A stretch of 41,074 nt of DNA from Streptomyces pseudovenezuelae (GTDB taxonomy: Bacteria > Actinomycetota > Actinomycetes > Streptomycetales > Streptomycetaceae). Of the stretch, positions 23,887 to 32,350 are shown in pieces. The stretch lies in contig NZ_JARXVH010000037.1 in the NCBI RefSeq assembly GCF_029892565.1, positions 1-41,074 on the forward strand. Direction: 5' to 3'. The notes beneath the pieces are model-generated. The model was given only the letters and a program-made list of their open reading frames with translations. It ran no database searches and was not told the origin of the DNA. Numbering within the stretch: the first letter of the stretch is position 1; the number at the start of each line of letters is the position of its first letter. Both the position numbers and the translations under genes were made by a program.

Positions 23887-23915
23887 GTCCAAGTGACAGA
23901 TCCGGAAGCTTGGAC
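23887..23915. promoter_or_regulatory. StrR/Bbr-type operator E, upstream of the peroxidase
   Basis: GTCCAA (23887-23892), 17 bases, TTGGAC (23910-23915), an exact match to the form of the other three sites. The only gene it can serve is the peroxidase, 357 bases away on the minus strand. No intact gene starts on the right for over 1.7 kb. Confidence 0.75.
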
Positions 23916-24636
23916 AGAGACCTTTCCGGTCGGGACACAGCACCCGCTGGAGCACCACCGTGCCGCCCCGCCTACCGCCGTTTCGGACGGCGAGGTTGTC
24001 GGACGTCGACTCCCTCACGGACGCGGCTGCCTGACAGGCGAGGACTCGGCGCGGAGTCACATGACCGACGAGGAACGGTCGAGAAGTGTGTGTCCTGCAC
24101 TCCCGTCCGCGGGTGAAGACGCCGGCTCATCGCTTCGTCGAGCTGCGGCCTTGAGCGTGTCCTTGCCGTAGGCGGGTGCAGCGGCCGGTGAGACGGGCAG
24201 CCAGGAGATAGGCGCGCAGCGCTCCCGTCCTCGACGCGTCTTCGAAGGTGGCGGAACGGGATGGCCGAGCCACACGAACCAGCAGACACCGCACAGCTGG
24301 CGCAACAGCCCTTGCGACACCGGTGACAGAACAGCGACACAACGGCCCACAACCCACGTGGGGGCTCCCAGGTCTCACAACACGTGCGCAGCAAACGCCG
24401 GTTGACCGCCGAAACGCCAACCGACGCGTAGCCGGCACCGGCTGATCCAACAAGTCGGCGCACCCGCCGCCGTCCACGCTTCGACGGTGTTCGAAACCTT
24501 GGCGGATGTCCTCCGGCGGCACCTACGGTGAGGCGCCACCAGCGACCACGAGCCGCTGCATGCACGGTGGGGCTCGCAGTCGTCCGCGGAAACACCGGCA
24601 CACCCAAGCACGACCACTCCACCCGCCACAGACCAC
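23916..24636. other. Region without an intact gene
   Basis: Several long open frames exist on both strands, but none has a ribosome site, a recognisable domain or a consistent coding pattern. It probably marks the right edge of the peptide cluster and may contain decayed sequence. Confidence 0.5.
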
Positions 24637-24909
24637 AGCCGGGCGCTCTCCGTGCTCACCCACGCTGTTCCGCGATCACTCGCCGCCGCCTCCGCGGTCA
24701 TCGTCTGCGGCAACGGACCAAGCTGTAACCACCCCAGGGTCAGGGATTAGCCGCCCACCACGCAAAGCGCCCCCTACCTCGAAATCGAGCACAGTCTCCT
24801 GACCGCTCTCTCAGGCGAAACACCAGCACACCGCATCGTCGCCAAAGCCCTCCGAGAACAACTCGACACCGCAAAAGCAGCACGCCCATCAGGCACCCCG
24901 CAGAACTGA
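24637..24909 (+). pseudogene. Decayed 3' end of an unrecognised gene
   Basis: One frame reads like a real protein C-terminus (YLEIEHSLLTALSGETPAH, then a helix-rich KALREQLDTAKAA) ending at TGA 24907-24909. An in-frame TAG at 24748-24750 separates it from upstream residues in the same frame (ALSVLTHAVPRSLAAASAVI). No start codon is available. I do not recognise the family. Confidence 0.35.
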
Positions 24910-25204
24910 GCAGGTACCCCACCGCGGCCAGGCGCACGACCAGCAGCTCCCGACTGAGGCGAAGTCTTATCAGTCAGTGTCCCGTTCGCCTAGTTCGATG
25001 CGGCCCTTCCGCCTCCACTCCGCGCGCTGCTGCGCGGCTCAGCAACTCGCCGCGGACCTGCTGCTCGACGACAGCAACACTTACCCGGCCCATCGCAGAA
25101 GAGGGTGTAGTCGGGGGCTGTCGGTTTTCGAGGTCACCTGCACGGTTTTTCACGCTCGGCTGCACTCCTGTCCGGGCGCGGCGAGACGTGCGCCAGGGAA
25201 CGAG

Positions 25205-25657
25205 CTATGCACCGTCGTTGCCATCACGCAGGGAATGAACCATGCTCTGCAGGATCCGGAACGCGCCTGACTGCTCGGTCTCGGTCATGCCGGCCAGCAT
25301 TCTGACCTCGACGGACCGGACCGCTACGGTCGCCTTCTCCAGGCTCCGTCGGCCGCGGGGCGTGAGCCGCGCGGGAAGAACCTTCCCGACGGACGCCTCC
25401 GCAGGCCTGGTCACGTAGCCGTCTCGTTCCAGGGCCTGGAGCAGCACGTTCATCGACTGCCGTGTCACGAACGCGCCCCGCGCGAGCTCGGAGTTCGACA
25501 AGCCCGGCCGTTGAGCCAGCAGTTCGAGGCAGGAGTAGTGCGTCACGCTCATCCCGAGTGGCCGCAGCACCTCCTCCATGGCTGCGCGCAGGACACTCGA
25601 TGCCTCTTTCAGCAGGTAGCCCAGTGACCTCTCCAGGTCGACACCGTCTTGATTCAT
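25205..25657 (-). CDS. MarR-family transcriptional regulator
   Basis: A 150-residue MarR-type dimeric repressor. An N-terminal helix pair (RSLGYLLKEASSVLRAAMEE) precedes the winged helix-turn-helix: LAQRPGLSNSELARGAFVTRQSMNVLLQALERDGYVTR, then a wing with LTPRGRRSLEKA. A C-terminal helix (MTETEQSGAFRILQSMVHSL) completes the dimer interface. ATG 25657 itself overlaps the first of two palindromes. It is divergent from the VOC protein gene, with 63 bases between them. The two twin sites make autorepression and control of the VOC gene very likely. The inducing ligand is not evident. Confidence 0.92.
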   Translation of the reverse strand: MNQDGVDLERSLGYLLKEASSVLRAAMEEVLRPLGMSVTHYSCLELLAQRPGLSNSELARGAFVTRQSMNVLLQALERDGYVTRPAEASVGKVLPARLTPRGRRSLEKATVAVRSVEVRMLAGMTETEQSGAFRILQSMVHSLRDGNDGA

Positions 25658-25672
25658 GTCAGCATTCTGACA
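25657..25672. promoter_or_regulatory. MarR-type operator 1
   Basis: TGTCAG-CATT-CTGACA, a perfect palindrome with six-base arms and a four-base centre. It overlaps the first base of the marR start codon. Confidence 0.75.
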
Positions 25673-25684
25673 TACATTGCTCTG

Positions 25685-25700
25685 TGTCAGGAATCTGACA
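25685..25700. promoter_or_regulatory. MarR-type operator 2
   Basis: TGTCAG-GAAT-CTGACA, the same arms as operator 1, 28 bases further right. It lies just upstream of the ribosome site of the VOC gene. Confidence 0.75.
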
Positions 25701-25720
25701 CGAAGAGAAGGAGCATCATC

Positions 25721-26089
25721 ATGCCCGCCACCGGCCCCGACTTCATCTCGCTCCAGGCGCGCGACCTCGACGCTTCGCAGGCGTTCTACGAGCAGTACCT
25801 CGGCCTCGTCCGCTCGCAGGCCGGACCTCCGCACGCCGTCGTCTTCGAGACGAAGCCGATCGCGTTCGCACTCCGCGACGTCGTTCCCGGCACCGATCTC
25901 GCATCCGCTGCCCAGCCCGGCATCGGTGCCGCGATCTGGCTCCACGCCACAGACGTCCAGGCCATCCACGATGCTCTCGTCGCCGACGGTCACACCATCG
26001 TCTCCGCACCGATCGACGGCCCCTTCGGCCGGACATTCACCTTCGCCGACCCCGACGGCTACCAGGTCACTCTCCACGACCGCGCCTGA
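25721..26089 (+). CDS. VOC-superfamily (glyoxalase/bleomycin-resistance-like) protein
   Basis: A 122-residue single-chain VOC protein with two beta-alpha-beta-beta-beta modules: FISLQARDLDASQAFYEQYLGL, and later ATDVQAIHDALVADG with FTFADPDGYQVTLHD. This is the usual fold of glyoxalases, extradiol dioxygenases and drug-binding resistance proteins. A metal ligand is likely at the terminal Glu/Asp/His positions, but the first His is not obvious, so a binding rather than catalytic role is possible. ATG 25721 has AGAAGGAG upstream. It is controlled, by position, from the divergent MarR regulator. The pair looks like a small self-contained detoxification or stress unit unrelated to the peptide cluster. 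Confidence 0.88.
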   Translation: MPATGPDFISLQARDLDASQAFYEQYLGLVRSQAGPPHAVVFETKPIAFALRDVVPGTDLASAAQPGIGAAIWLHATDVQAIHDALVADGHTIVSAPIDGPFGRTFTFADPDGYQVTLHDRA

Positions 26090-26149
26090 TACGCCCAACG
26101 CCACCGGACGATCACCGGTCCCGGAAGACCGCGGTTGCGCCCTAGGCTC

Positions 26150-26840
26150 GTGCGCGACGCTACCTTCTGCCCTGCTGACCTGACGACGTTCTGCCGGCCG
26201 GACGACCTCGGCTTGAAAACGGTCGGCCAACAACTGCGCCCCGATCACGCCGTGTTGCTCTGTCGAGTGCTCGACCCTGATGGCTGGTGCCATGCCTGCG
26301 GCTGTCTGGGGGTGCCGCGCGACGGCGTGCTGCGCCGACTGGCACACGTCCCGCTCGGCCGACGGGCAACGATCCTGCACGTCCGCATCCGCCGCTACGG
26401 CTGTTCGGGCTGCGGGCAGGTCTGGCGCCAAGACACCGGCCGCCTGCGCCGAGGGCGGAACTCTCGACGCAGGCGGTGATGTGGGCGTTGAAGAGTGTCG
26501 TCATCGACCGGATGCCGATCGCCCGGATCGCCATCGGGCCCGGGGTGTCCTGACAGACCGTCAACGACGCCGTCTCCGCGACCGGCCAGCAGTTACCGAT
26601 CGCCGACCCGACCCGCTTCGACGGTGTCCAAGTCCTGGGCGTGGATGAGCACGCGTGGCGCCACACCCGCCGCGCGGACAAGTTCGTCACCGTCATCATC
26701 GACCTCACCCCGGTCCGCGACGGCACCGGACCGTCGAGACTGCTGGACATGATCGAAGGCCGATCCAAGCAGGTGCTCAAGACTTGGCTAAAGGCCCAGA
26801 CACCAGCGTTCCGCGACAGGATCGAGATCGTGGTCGATGA
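26150..26840 (+). pseudogene. ISL3-family transposase, broken
   Basis: The N-terminal zinc-finger part reads well (DATFCPADLTTFC, CHACGC, RRYGCSGCGQVWRQD). The frame then shifts near 26450, and the next part continues in another frame (RAELSTQAVMWALKSVV). A TGA at 26551-26553 stands where the family has Trp (GVS-stop-QTVNDAVS). Further residues DEHAWRHTRRADKFVTVIIDLTP and DRIEIVVD follow, then similarity ends abruptly near 26840 beside the PIG-L gene. Three separate lesions (frameshift, stop, 3' truncation) mean it is dead. No terminal inverted repeats were identified. Confidence 0.85.
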
Positions 26841-26867
26841 GCTTTCCCGGCTGGTCGGGCGGGCGGA

Positions 26868-27701
26868 TCAGCGCAGCCCGGCGAAGAGGTCGTTTTCGGG
26901 TACGGCCGTGCCGGTGGCGTCCTGGACGCGTACGAAGGTCTCCACGCCCATCAGCTCGCCGAACCTCTCCTTGCCCAGCTTGAGGAAGAAGATGTTGTCG
27001 CCCTGACTGGCGTGCGCGGCGAGCGCGTCGAACTTCTGGCCGCTGAACGCGGTGGTGTCCACCCATGTGGTGATCTCATCGTCGGGGAGGCCGATCTCGG
27101 CCATCGCGGCGGCCTCGGCGGGATCAGGCTCCGGCATGTCCGGATGAAACTCGCGCATGATCTCGCCGAACCGCCGCATCATCGAGCGGGGCATCGTGGT
27201 CCAGTACACCTTCGGTGTCAGCTCGGTCATCTCCAGCGCTGCCATCGTGATGCGGTGGGCCTGGATGTGGTCGGGGTGGCCGTAGAAGCCGTTCTCGTCG
27301 TAGGTGACGACCACATCGGGTCGGTAGTGCCGCATGAGGTCCGCGAGTCGGGCCGCGCTTTCCCCCACGGGGGTCTGCCAGAAGGCTCCGGGGGCGTCGT
27401 TGCTGGGCCAGCCCATCATCCCGGAGTCGGCGTAGTCCAGCATTTCCAGATCGCTGATCTTCAGGACATCACAGCTCGCTTCGAGTTCTTGACGGCGCAT
27501 CAGGGCTACGGCCGCCGGATCGTGGCCGGGATCGCCCGGCTTGACACCCCCTGGCCCGTCGCCGCAGGCGCCGTCGGTACATGTCACGAGAACCGTGCGG
27601 ATGCCTTCCGCCGCATACTGCGCGAGGACCCCTCCGGTTCCGGTGGCCTCGTCGTCGGGGTGGGCGTGTACCGCCATGAGCGTCAAGGGCCGGTCAGCCA
27701 T
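26868..27701 (-). CDS. PIG-L family deacetylase (LmbE / mycothiol MshB-Mca type)
   Basis: A 277-residue zinc hydrolase. The metal and catalytic motif HAHPDDE (12-18) is intact, and the later GHPDHIQAHR supplies the third ligand. Relatives deacetylate N-acetylglucosaminyl inositol (MshB) or cleave mycothiol S-conjugates (Mca), giving drug detoxification. The present protein reads closest to general PIG-L members, so the exact substrate is open. ATG 27701 has GGAGGA seven bases upstream. The stop lies 28 bases from the broken ISL3 transposase. It appears to be a single-gene unit. Confidence 0.9.
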   Translation of the reverse strand: MADRPLTLMAVHAHPDDEATGTGGVLAQYAAEGIRTVLVTCTDGACGDGPGGVKPGDPGHDPAAVALMRRQELEASCDVLKISDLEMLDYADSGMMGWPSNDAPGAFWQTPVGESAARLADLMRHYRPDVVVTYDENGFYGHPDHIQAHRITMAALEMTELTPKVYWTTMPRSMMRRFGEIMREFHPDMPEPDPAEAAAMAEIGLPDDEITTWVDTTAFSGQKFDALAAHASQGDNIFFLKLGKERFGELMGVETFVRVQDATGTAVPENDLFAGLR

Positions 27702-28982
27702 GAAACAGTCCTCCTGCAGAAATACGTCGTGGTCCGTGAGAGCGGCGGGCGTACCGCGACCCGGGACCCGGATCCTGGTGGGGTGGACGACCTTGTGGTC
27801 TCCCTGTTCCCCGCCCGTGCGGTGCCGGTCTCACGGTCGATGCAACCATCCCGGCGGGACCGTCTGTTCCCGGTGCGGCCGTTTGGCTTGCAGACATCGC
27901 CGTTCCAAGCGAACGAGGTACAGGCGCCATCTGCATGTCTCAGTGCCACATCGGATCAGATGTCCATCCGGCACCGGTCGCGAGACTTCGACACGAAACT
28001 TGAGCCCCGCAAGGCGCCCCATGGGGACACGACGCGAAGGTCCGTCACATGCCCCGAATCGTCTGGTCCGGGGCCGTCAGCGTCGGGTAACTTATCTGGA
28101 CTGGCGTACTTGCAGGCAGGGCAGGGACCTGCACGAAGACGCCAACGCTCTCGCCGGCATGAAGCATGGACGGGCCTGTCGTGGTCAGCGGGCGCCCGTC
28201 CGTGTCACGCAGTACGCAGTAGCGCTTGTGCTGAGCGAAGTCGACGACGGTTGCCCTTCCCAGCGATGAGCGGGCCCGCACGATGTCCAGTTCGTTGACT
28301 CGCCTGCCCTGGCAACTCCGCCAGCGGAGCAACTGGCCACCCTTTGCTGTGCGGGCGTAGGGGTGCTTGGGGCCTCTGCGGCTGCGGTTAGTGGGCGCCG
28401 ACGTAGCGGATGGCCATGCTTCCCTCCGAACGCGTCGTTCTTCGAACGATCTATCGCATGCCGACATGATCAGGAACGGCGACCGTGAATCGTCCCGCGT
28501 CGATGCAGCTGGCCTGACCGCAACATCCCGCACACGTCAGGAGATCCGAGGGGCGGTGCCCACCTGTTTTGATGACGAGTGTTGTTGGCACCGGCTGGGT
28601 TTGATCATTTGGATGTGCCGACGTCCAATCACGACGCCCTTCGTGTCAAGTCCCACCATCCGTTCGACACGAAGGCCAGGGTAAACATGCCATGTCTGCC
28701 TGAAAATAAGCAGCACTAATGGTTTCATAGCGGCCAAATCATCGCTTGGGAACGCCCTTTCATCCCTCCAAACGGTTGACAGTCCGGTGTTACATGCCCG
28801 AACTTCATGCGTAACACCTGGTGCCCGAGACCCATGAATGACGCAGCACCTGCGTGGCTTCTCCGGATCAAAGATGTCCTCACGCACTTCGGCGGGCATG
28901 CCCCGCCTTGGTGCCCGGAGAGGGTTCGGCTCCTTCTGCAAGGTCCGACGAGCGCTGAACCTACAGAAATGGGAGTGAGAGC
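27702..28982. other. Long region without a convincing gene, upstream of the fucosidase
   Basis: An open frame on the minus strand (28045-28533) has a somewhat protein-like second half, but I recognise no family and see no good ribosome site. The region must contain the fucosidase promoter. A palindrome TCGTTC-TTC-GAACGA (28435-28449) is the only clear operator-like element. Confidence 0.5.
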
Positions 28983-30926
28983 ATGCCCCCGGAAAACCTG
29001 TCTCGCCGTACGCTGCTCGGCGCCGCCGGCACCGCTGCCGCTGCGACCGTGCTGCCCGTCGTCCCCTCCTTCTCGGGTTTGGTGTCCGAGGCAGTGGCCG
29101 CCACCCCCCAAACCAACCTCAACAACATGGTGAACATGCGATTCGGCATGTTCAACCACTTCAACATGGGCACGTTCACCAACGAGGAGTGGGCTGCCCC
29201 GAACCAGAACCCCGCCCTGTTCGCCCCCGCGGCGGTGGACTGTGCCCAGTGGGCGACGGCCGCGGCCGCGGCGAAGATGAGCTACGGCGTGCTGACGACC
29301 AAACACCACGACGGCTTCTGTCTCTGGCCGACCGCGTACAACGGCTACAACGTCGCCAACAGCTCCTACAAGCAGGACATCGTCGCCCAGTACGTCGACG
29401 CGTTCCGGGCCCAGGGCCTGAAGGTGGGCCTGTACTACTCGATCTGGGACCGCACCTACAGTGTGCAGGCGTACGACACCCGGCACGGCGTCGCCGCCGA
29501 CCAGACAATCCAGCCCAGTGATCTCACCTACATGCTGAACCAGATCACCGAACTGCTCACCGACTACGGCACTATCGACATGTTCATCACCGACGGATAC
29601 GCCTGGCAGATGGGCCAACAGGCCGTCTCGTACCAGCGGATACGCGAGCATGTGAAATCGCTCCAGCCAGACATCATCATGATCGACCATGGTGGGTTGT
29701 CGGTACCGTTCCTCGGCGACGCGATCTACTTCGAGGAGCCATTGGGTATCACCTCGCCGGCCGGAAACACCTACGCCTCCATGCAAGGGCAGACGATCAG
29801 CAACGGATGGTTCTGGCATCCGTCCACACCGAACGAAGACCTGATGAGCAAGGCGTCAATCCTGTCCCACCTGGCGGAACTGGAACCGAACTACACCTCG
29901 TTCATCCTCAATTGCCCGCCCAACCGCGATGGCAAGCTGGATACCAACGTCGTCACGCGGCTCGCCGAGGTCGGTGCAGTATGGAGCCCCGACAGCTCCA
30001 GGGAGCCCTTGCCAACGCAGATGCCACGCGCCGAGCATCCTGTGACACCCGTCAGCGCCTACGCCACCGGGTTCCATGCCGGCGAGGGCCCGATGAACGC
30101 GATCGACGGGCTGAGCGACAAAGGCTTCGAGACCTGTTGGTCGACGTGGGGACTGTCCCCGTCCCTGCCTCACTCGATCACGATCGACCTAGGTGGGGTG
30201 TGGAGCAACATCTCGACCCTGGAGTATCTACCCAAACAGTGGAACCGCACCAACTCAACCGACGGCGACATCACGTCGTACACCATTTCCACCAGTGTCG
30301 ACGGCACGACCTTCGCCCAGGTCGCCACCGGTTCCTGGACCAGCGACCGTGTCACCAAAGTGGCCGAGTGGAATGCCAGGCACGTTGGTTTCGTGCGGAT
30401 TCAGGCCACCTCCGGCACCGGCGGATACGTCAACATGGGCGGCATCCGGATCGGCGGCAGAACTGCCAAGCCAGCTCTCTTGTCACGCGTCCTGCCGGGC
30501 AACGCAACCGCCTATCGCCTGGTCAACCGCAACAGCGGCCGGGTAGCCGACGTGAGCGGGAACGGAACTTCCAACGGCACCGGCATCCTCCAGTGGCCCT
30601 GGCTGAACCAGGCCAACCAGAATTGGACGTTCACCTGCACCGACGACGGCTACTACAAGATCAAGAGTCTCGGCAGCGGCAAAGTCATGGAAGTGGTTGG
30701 CCTCTCACGTGCAGACGGCGGCAAGGTAGGCATCTGGTCGGACGAGAACGCCTTCCAACAGCACTGGGCGGTGACGCCCACGGGTGACGGCTACTACTAC
30801 CTCACCAACCGGCTCAGCGGGCTGTCTCTCAATGTCCACGGCGCCTCCACCGCGGACGGCGCCGACGTCGAGCAGGAGACGTACAACCGGGCATCCCAAC
30901 AGGAGTGGCAGATCATCGCCGTGTGA
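28983..30926 (+). CDS. Secreted alpha-L-fucosidase (GH29) with discoidin-type and ricin-type domains
   Basis: A 647-residue exported glycosidase. The Tat signal (SRRTLLG, 7-13) is followed by a hydrophobic stretch ending near residue 40. GH29 catalytic domain is about 42-345, with the signature LTTKHHDGFCLW (104-115) and probable nucleophile Asp204 in FITDGY. A discoidin/CBM32-like domain follows (about 350-495), then a ricin-B/CBM13-like domain (about 505-647) with repeated YRLVNRNSGRVADV, YKIKSLGSGKVMEV and YYLTNRLSGLSLNV. These binding domains suggest fucosylated glycans or gums as substrate. ATG 28983 follows GGGAGTGAG. The regulator downstream is convergent, not co-transcribed. Confidence 0.92.
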   Translation: MPPENLSRRTLLGAAGTAAAATVLPVVPSFSGLVSEAVAATPQTNLNNMVNMRFGMFNHFNMGTFTNEEWAAPNQNPALFAPAAVDCAQWATAAAAAKMSYGVLTTKHHDGFCLWPTAYNGYNVANSSYKQDIVAQYVDAFRAQGLKVGLYYSIWDRTYSVQAYDTRHGVAADQTIQPSDLTYMLNQITELLTDYGTIDMFITDGYAWQMGQQAVSYQRIREHVKSLQPDIIMIDHGGLSVPFLGDAIYFEEPLGITSPAGNTYASMQGQTISNGWFWHPSTPNEDLMSKASILSHLAELEPNYTSFILNCPPNRDGKLDTNVVTRLAEVGAVWSPDSSREPLPTQMPRAEHPVTPVSAYATGFHAGEGPMNAIDGLSDKGFETCWSTWGLSPSLPHSITIDLGGVWSNISTLEYLPKQWNRTNSTDGDITSYTISTSVDGTTFAQVATGSWTSDRVTKVAEWNARHVGFVRIQATSGTGGYVNMGGIRIGGRTAKPALLSRVLPGNATAYRLVNRNSGRVADVSGNGTSNGTGILQWPWLNQANQNWTFTCTDDGYYKIKSLGSGKVMEVVGLSRADGGKVGIWSDENAFQQHWAVTPTGDGYYYLTNRLSGLSLNVHGASTADGADVEQETYNRASQQEWQIIAV

Positions 30927-31048
30927 TGCCTCGATTCAGATCACGCCCTGGCAAGTGGACGTGCGGTGCATCCGCTGAAAACTGCGTCCTGGGTGGATCA
31001 CAAGGCGACTTTGACCGCCTGTTGAAGGGCGCTGGCGGCGCCGCGCTC

Positions 31049-31771
31049 TCACCTCTGCAGTGTCGTCCCGGAGAGTAGGGCCTCGCCTGAACCCAGGTAT
31101 TCCCTCAGCCAGCGTTCGGTGTTGCTCACGTGCAGGAGTGCTGCGGCCTGGCTGAGGGCGGCGTCGCGGGTGGACAGTGCGTCAAAAATCGCCTCGTGCT
31201 CTGCGAGGGTGCGGCCGGCGGCCTGAGTGTCGACCAGACCGTGCCAGATGCGGGCGCGCAGCGTGCGGCCGGAGATGGCCTCCAGGACAGTGAGCAGCGT
31301 TTCGTTGCCCGTGGCTGAGACGACGGCGTGGTGGAAGGCCGCGTCGTGCGCGTTGAGCCGTTCGACGTCGTCGCGGGCCTCGCGCATGGCCTCCAGATGC
31401 CTCTCGACTTCGGCGAGTTGCTCATCGGAGATCCGGGTGGCCGCGAGCGCGCACGCAACCGGTTCGAGAAGCCGGCGTACCTCCATGAGGTCCTGCAGCA
31501 CGCCGGAGTCGTTCTGCATCAACTCCACCGCACCGCCGAGCCCTTCCAGGAGCAGGCTCGGCTGCAGGCTGGTCACATACGTGCCGTCACCCCGCCGGAC
31601 CTCCAGGACTCGAGCCACGGCCAAAGCCTTGACCGCTTCACGAGCGAGGTTGCGGGACAGGCCCAGCTGTGCGGCCAGATCCGGCTCAGGAGGGAGCCGA
31701 GAGCCTGGCGGAAGGGCACCGCTCCGGATCAGCTCACGGATCTGTTCGATGGCCCTGTCGGTCAAAGACAA
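31049..31771 (-). CDS. GntR-family regulator, FadR subfamily
   Basis: A 240-residue regulator. The N-terminal winged helix carries the GntR signature (SGALPPGSRLPPEPDLAAQLGLSR and REAVKAL). A C-terminal all-helical FCD domain follows, with probable metal ligands in NAHDAAFHHAV and a later AEHEAIFDAL. FCD regulators usually sense organic or sugar acids. The start is TTG 31771, supported by AAGGAG six bases upstream. It converges on the fucosidase and is followed upstream by a probable aldo/keto reductase remnant, so it may once have regulated fucose oxidation. That link is inference. Confidence 0.92.
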   Translation of the reverse strand: MSLTDRAIEQIRELIRSGALPPGSRLPPEPDLAAQLGLSRNLAREAVKALAVARVLEVRRGDGTYVTSLQPSLLLEGLGGAVELMQNDSGVLQDLMEVRRLLEPVACALAATRISDEQLAEVERHLEAMREARDDVERLNAHDAAFHHAVVSATGNETLLTVLEAISGRTLRARIWHGLVDTQAAGRTLAEHEAIFDALSTRDAALSQAAALLHVSNTERWLREYLGSGEALLSGTTLQR

Positions 31772-31837
31772 CGCGAACTCCTTCCGTGACCGTCTCAGCC
31801 GGCACGTCCGACCTGATCAGGCTCTGGTTCCAAGTAT

Positions 31838-32010
31838 GAAGATCACCCTGGAGACCTTCCGGGACGTGCTGACGACGAAGTTCGAGGTCCTTGCCACCTG
31901 CTCGGGATTCCGCATACCCAGGGTGACGTTGATGATAGTCGCGTGCGCGGAACGGCTAGGGCCGCGGTCGGAAGGGCGCTGGAGCTCCGCGAAGTCCAGA
32001 TCCTCAACCG
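31838..32010 (-). pseudogene. Probable aldo/keto reductase (fucose-dehydrogenase-like) C-terminal remnant
   Basis: Two adjacent frames together read LPTAALAVPR then AHATIINVTLGMRNPEQVAR. This resembles the end of aldo/keto reductases of the D-threo-aldose/L-fucose 1-dehydrogenase group. A one-step frame change separates the two pieces, and the rest of the gene is absent. The nearby fucosidase and FadR-type regulator fit such a function. The identification is by eye and tentative. The remainder of 31772-32350 shows no gene. Confidence 0.35.
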
Positions 32011-32350
32011 GCCTCGGCCCGTTCGATCATCCGCGACCCACATGCACGCCGGGACCTCCTCACCGATACCGGACGCAGCCGGCTCAAGCAGGTACGACGC
32101 CGCCTGTCCCCCGCCGACAGACACCTTCACGGTCCTGCCGGCCGCACTCTCCTCCCTCATCTTCGAGAAACAGCGGTGGAGGCCGGACCAGAACTACCCG
32201 CACTGCACCCACGCCGCCCACCTGATGGACTGGTAAAGCCGGCATTGTCCCGCCTCAAGAGACGGGACGCTGCCCCAACGAGCTGCCCCGGATCCATTCC
32301 TCGCCCTGCCGAGCGGTGACCGACCCGGGCGGACACACCGCGTCAGCAGG

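Noticed and set aside
26626..26631. GTCCAA inside the ISL3 remnant as an operator
   Set aside because: No matching right arm at the required spacing.
28045..28533. 162-codon minus-strand open frame as a gene
   Set aside because: No recognised family, no ribosome site, and an N-terminal half of low-complexity Arg/Ser sequence. Not enough support.
32010..32330. Plus-strand frame with DPHARRDLLTDTGRSRLKQV as a MarR-type remnant
   Set aside because: Only a short resemblance to a MarR wing, in a region where the other strand may hold an aldo/keto reductase remnant. Too weak to call.
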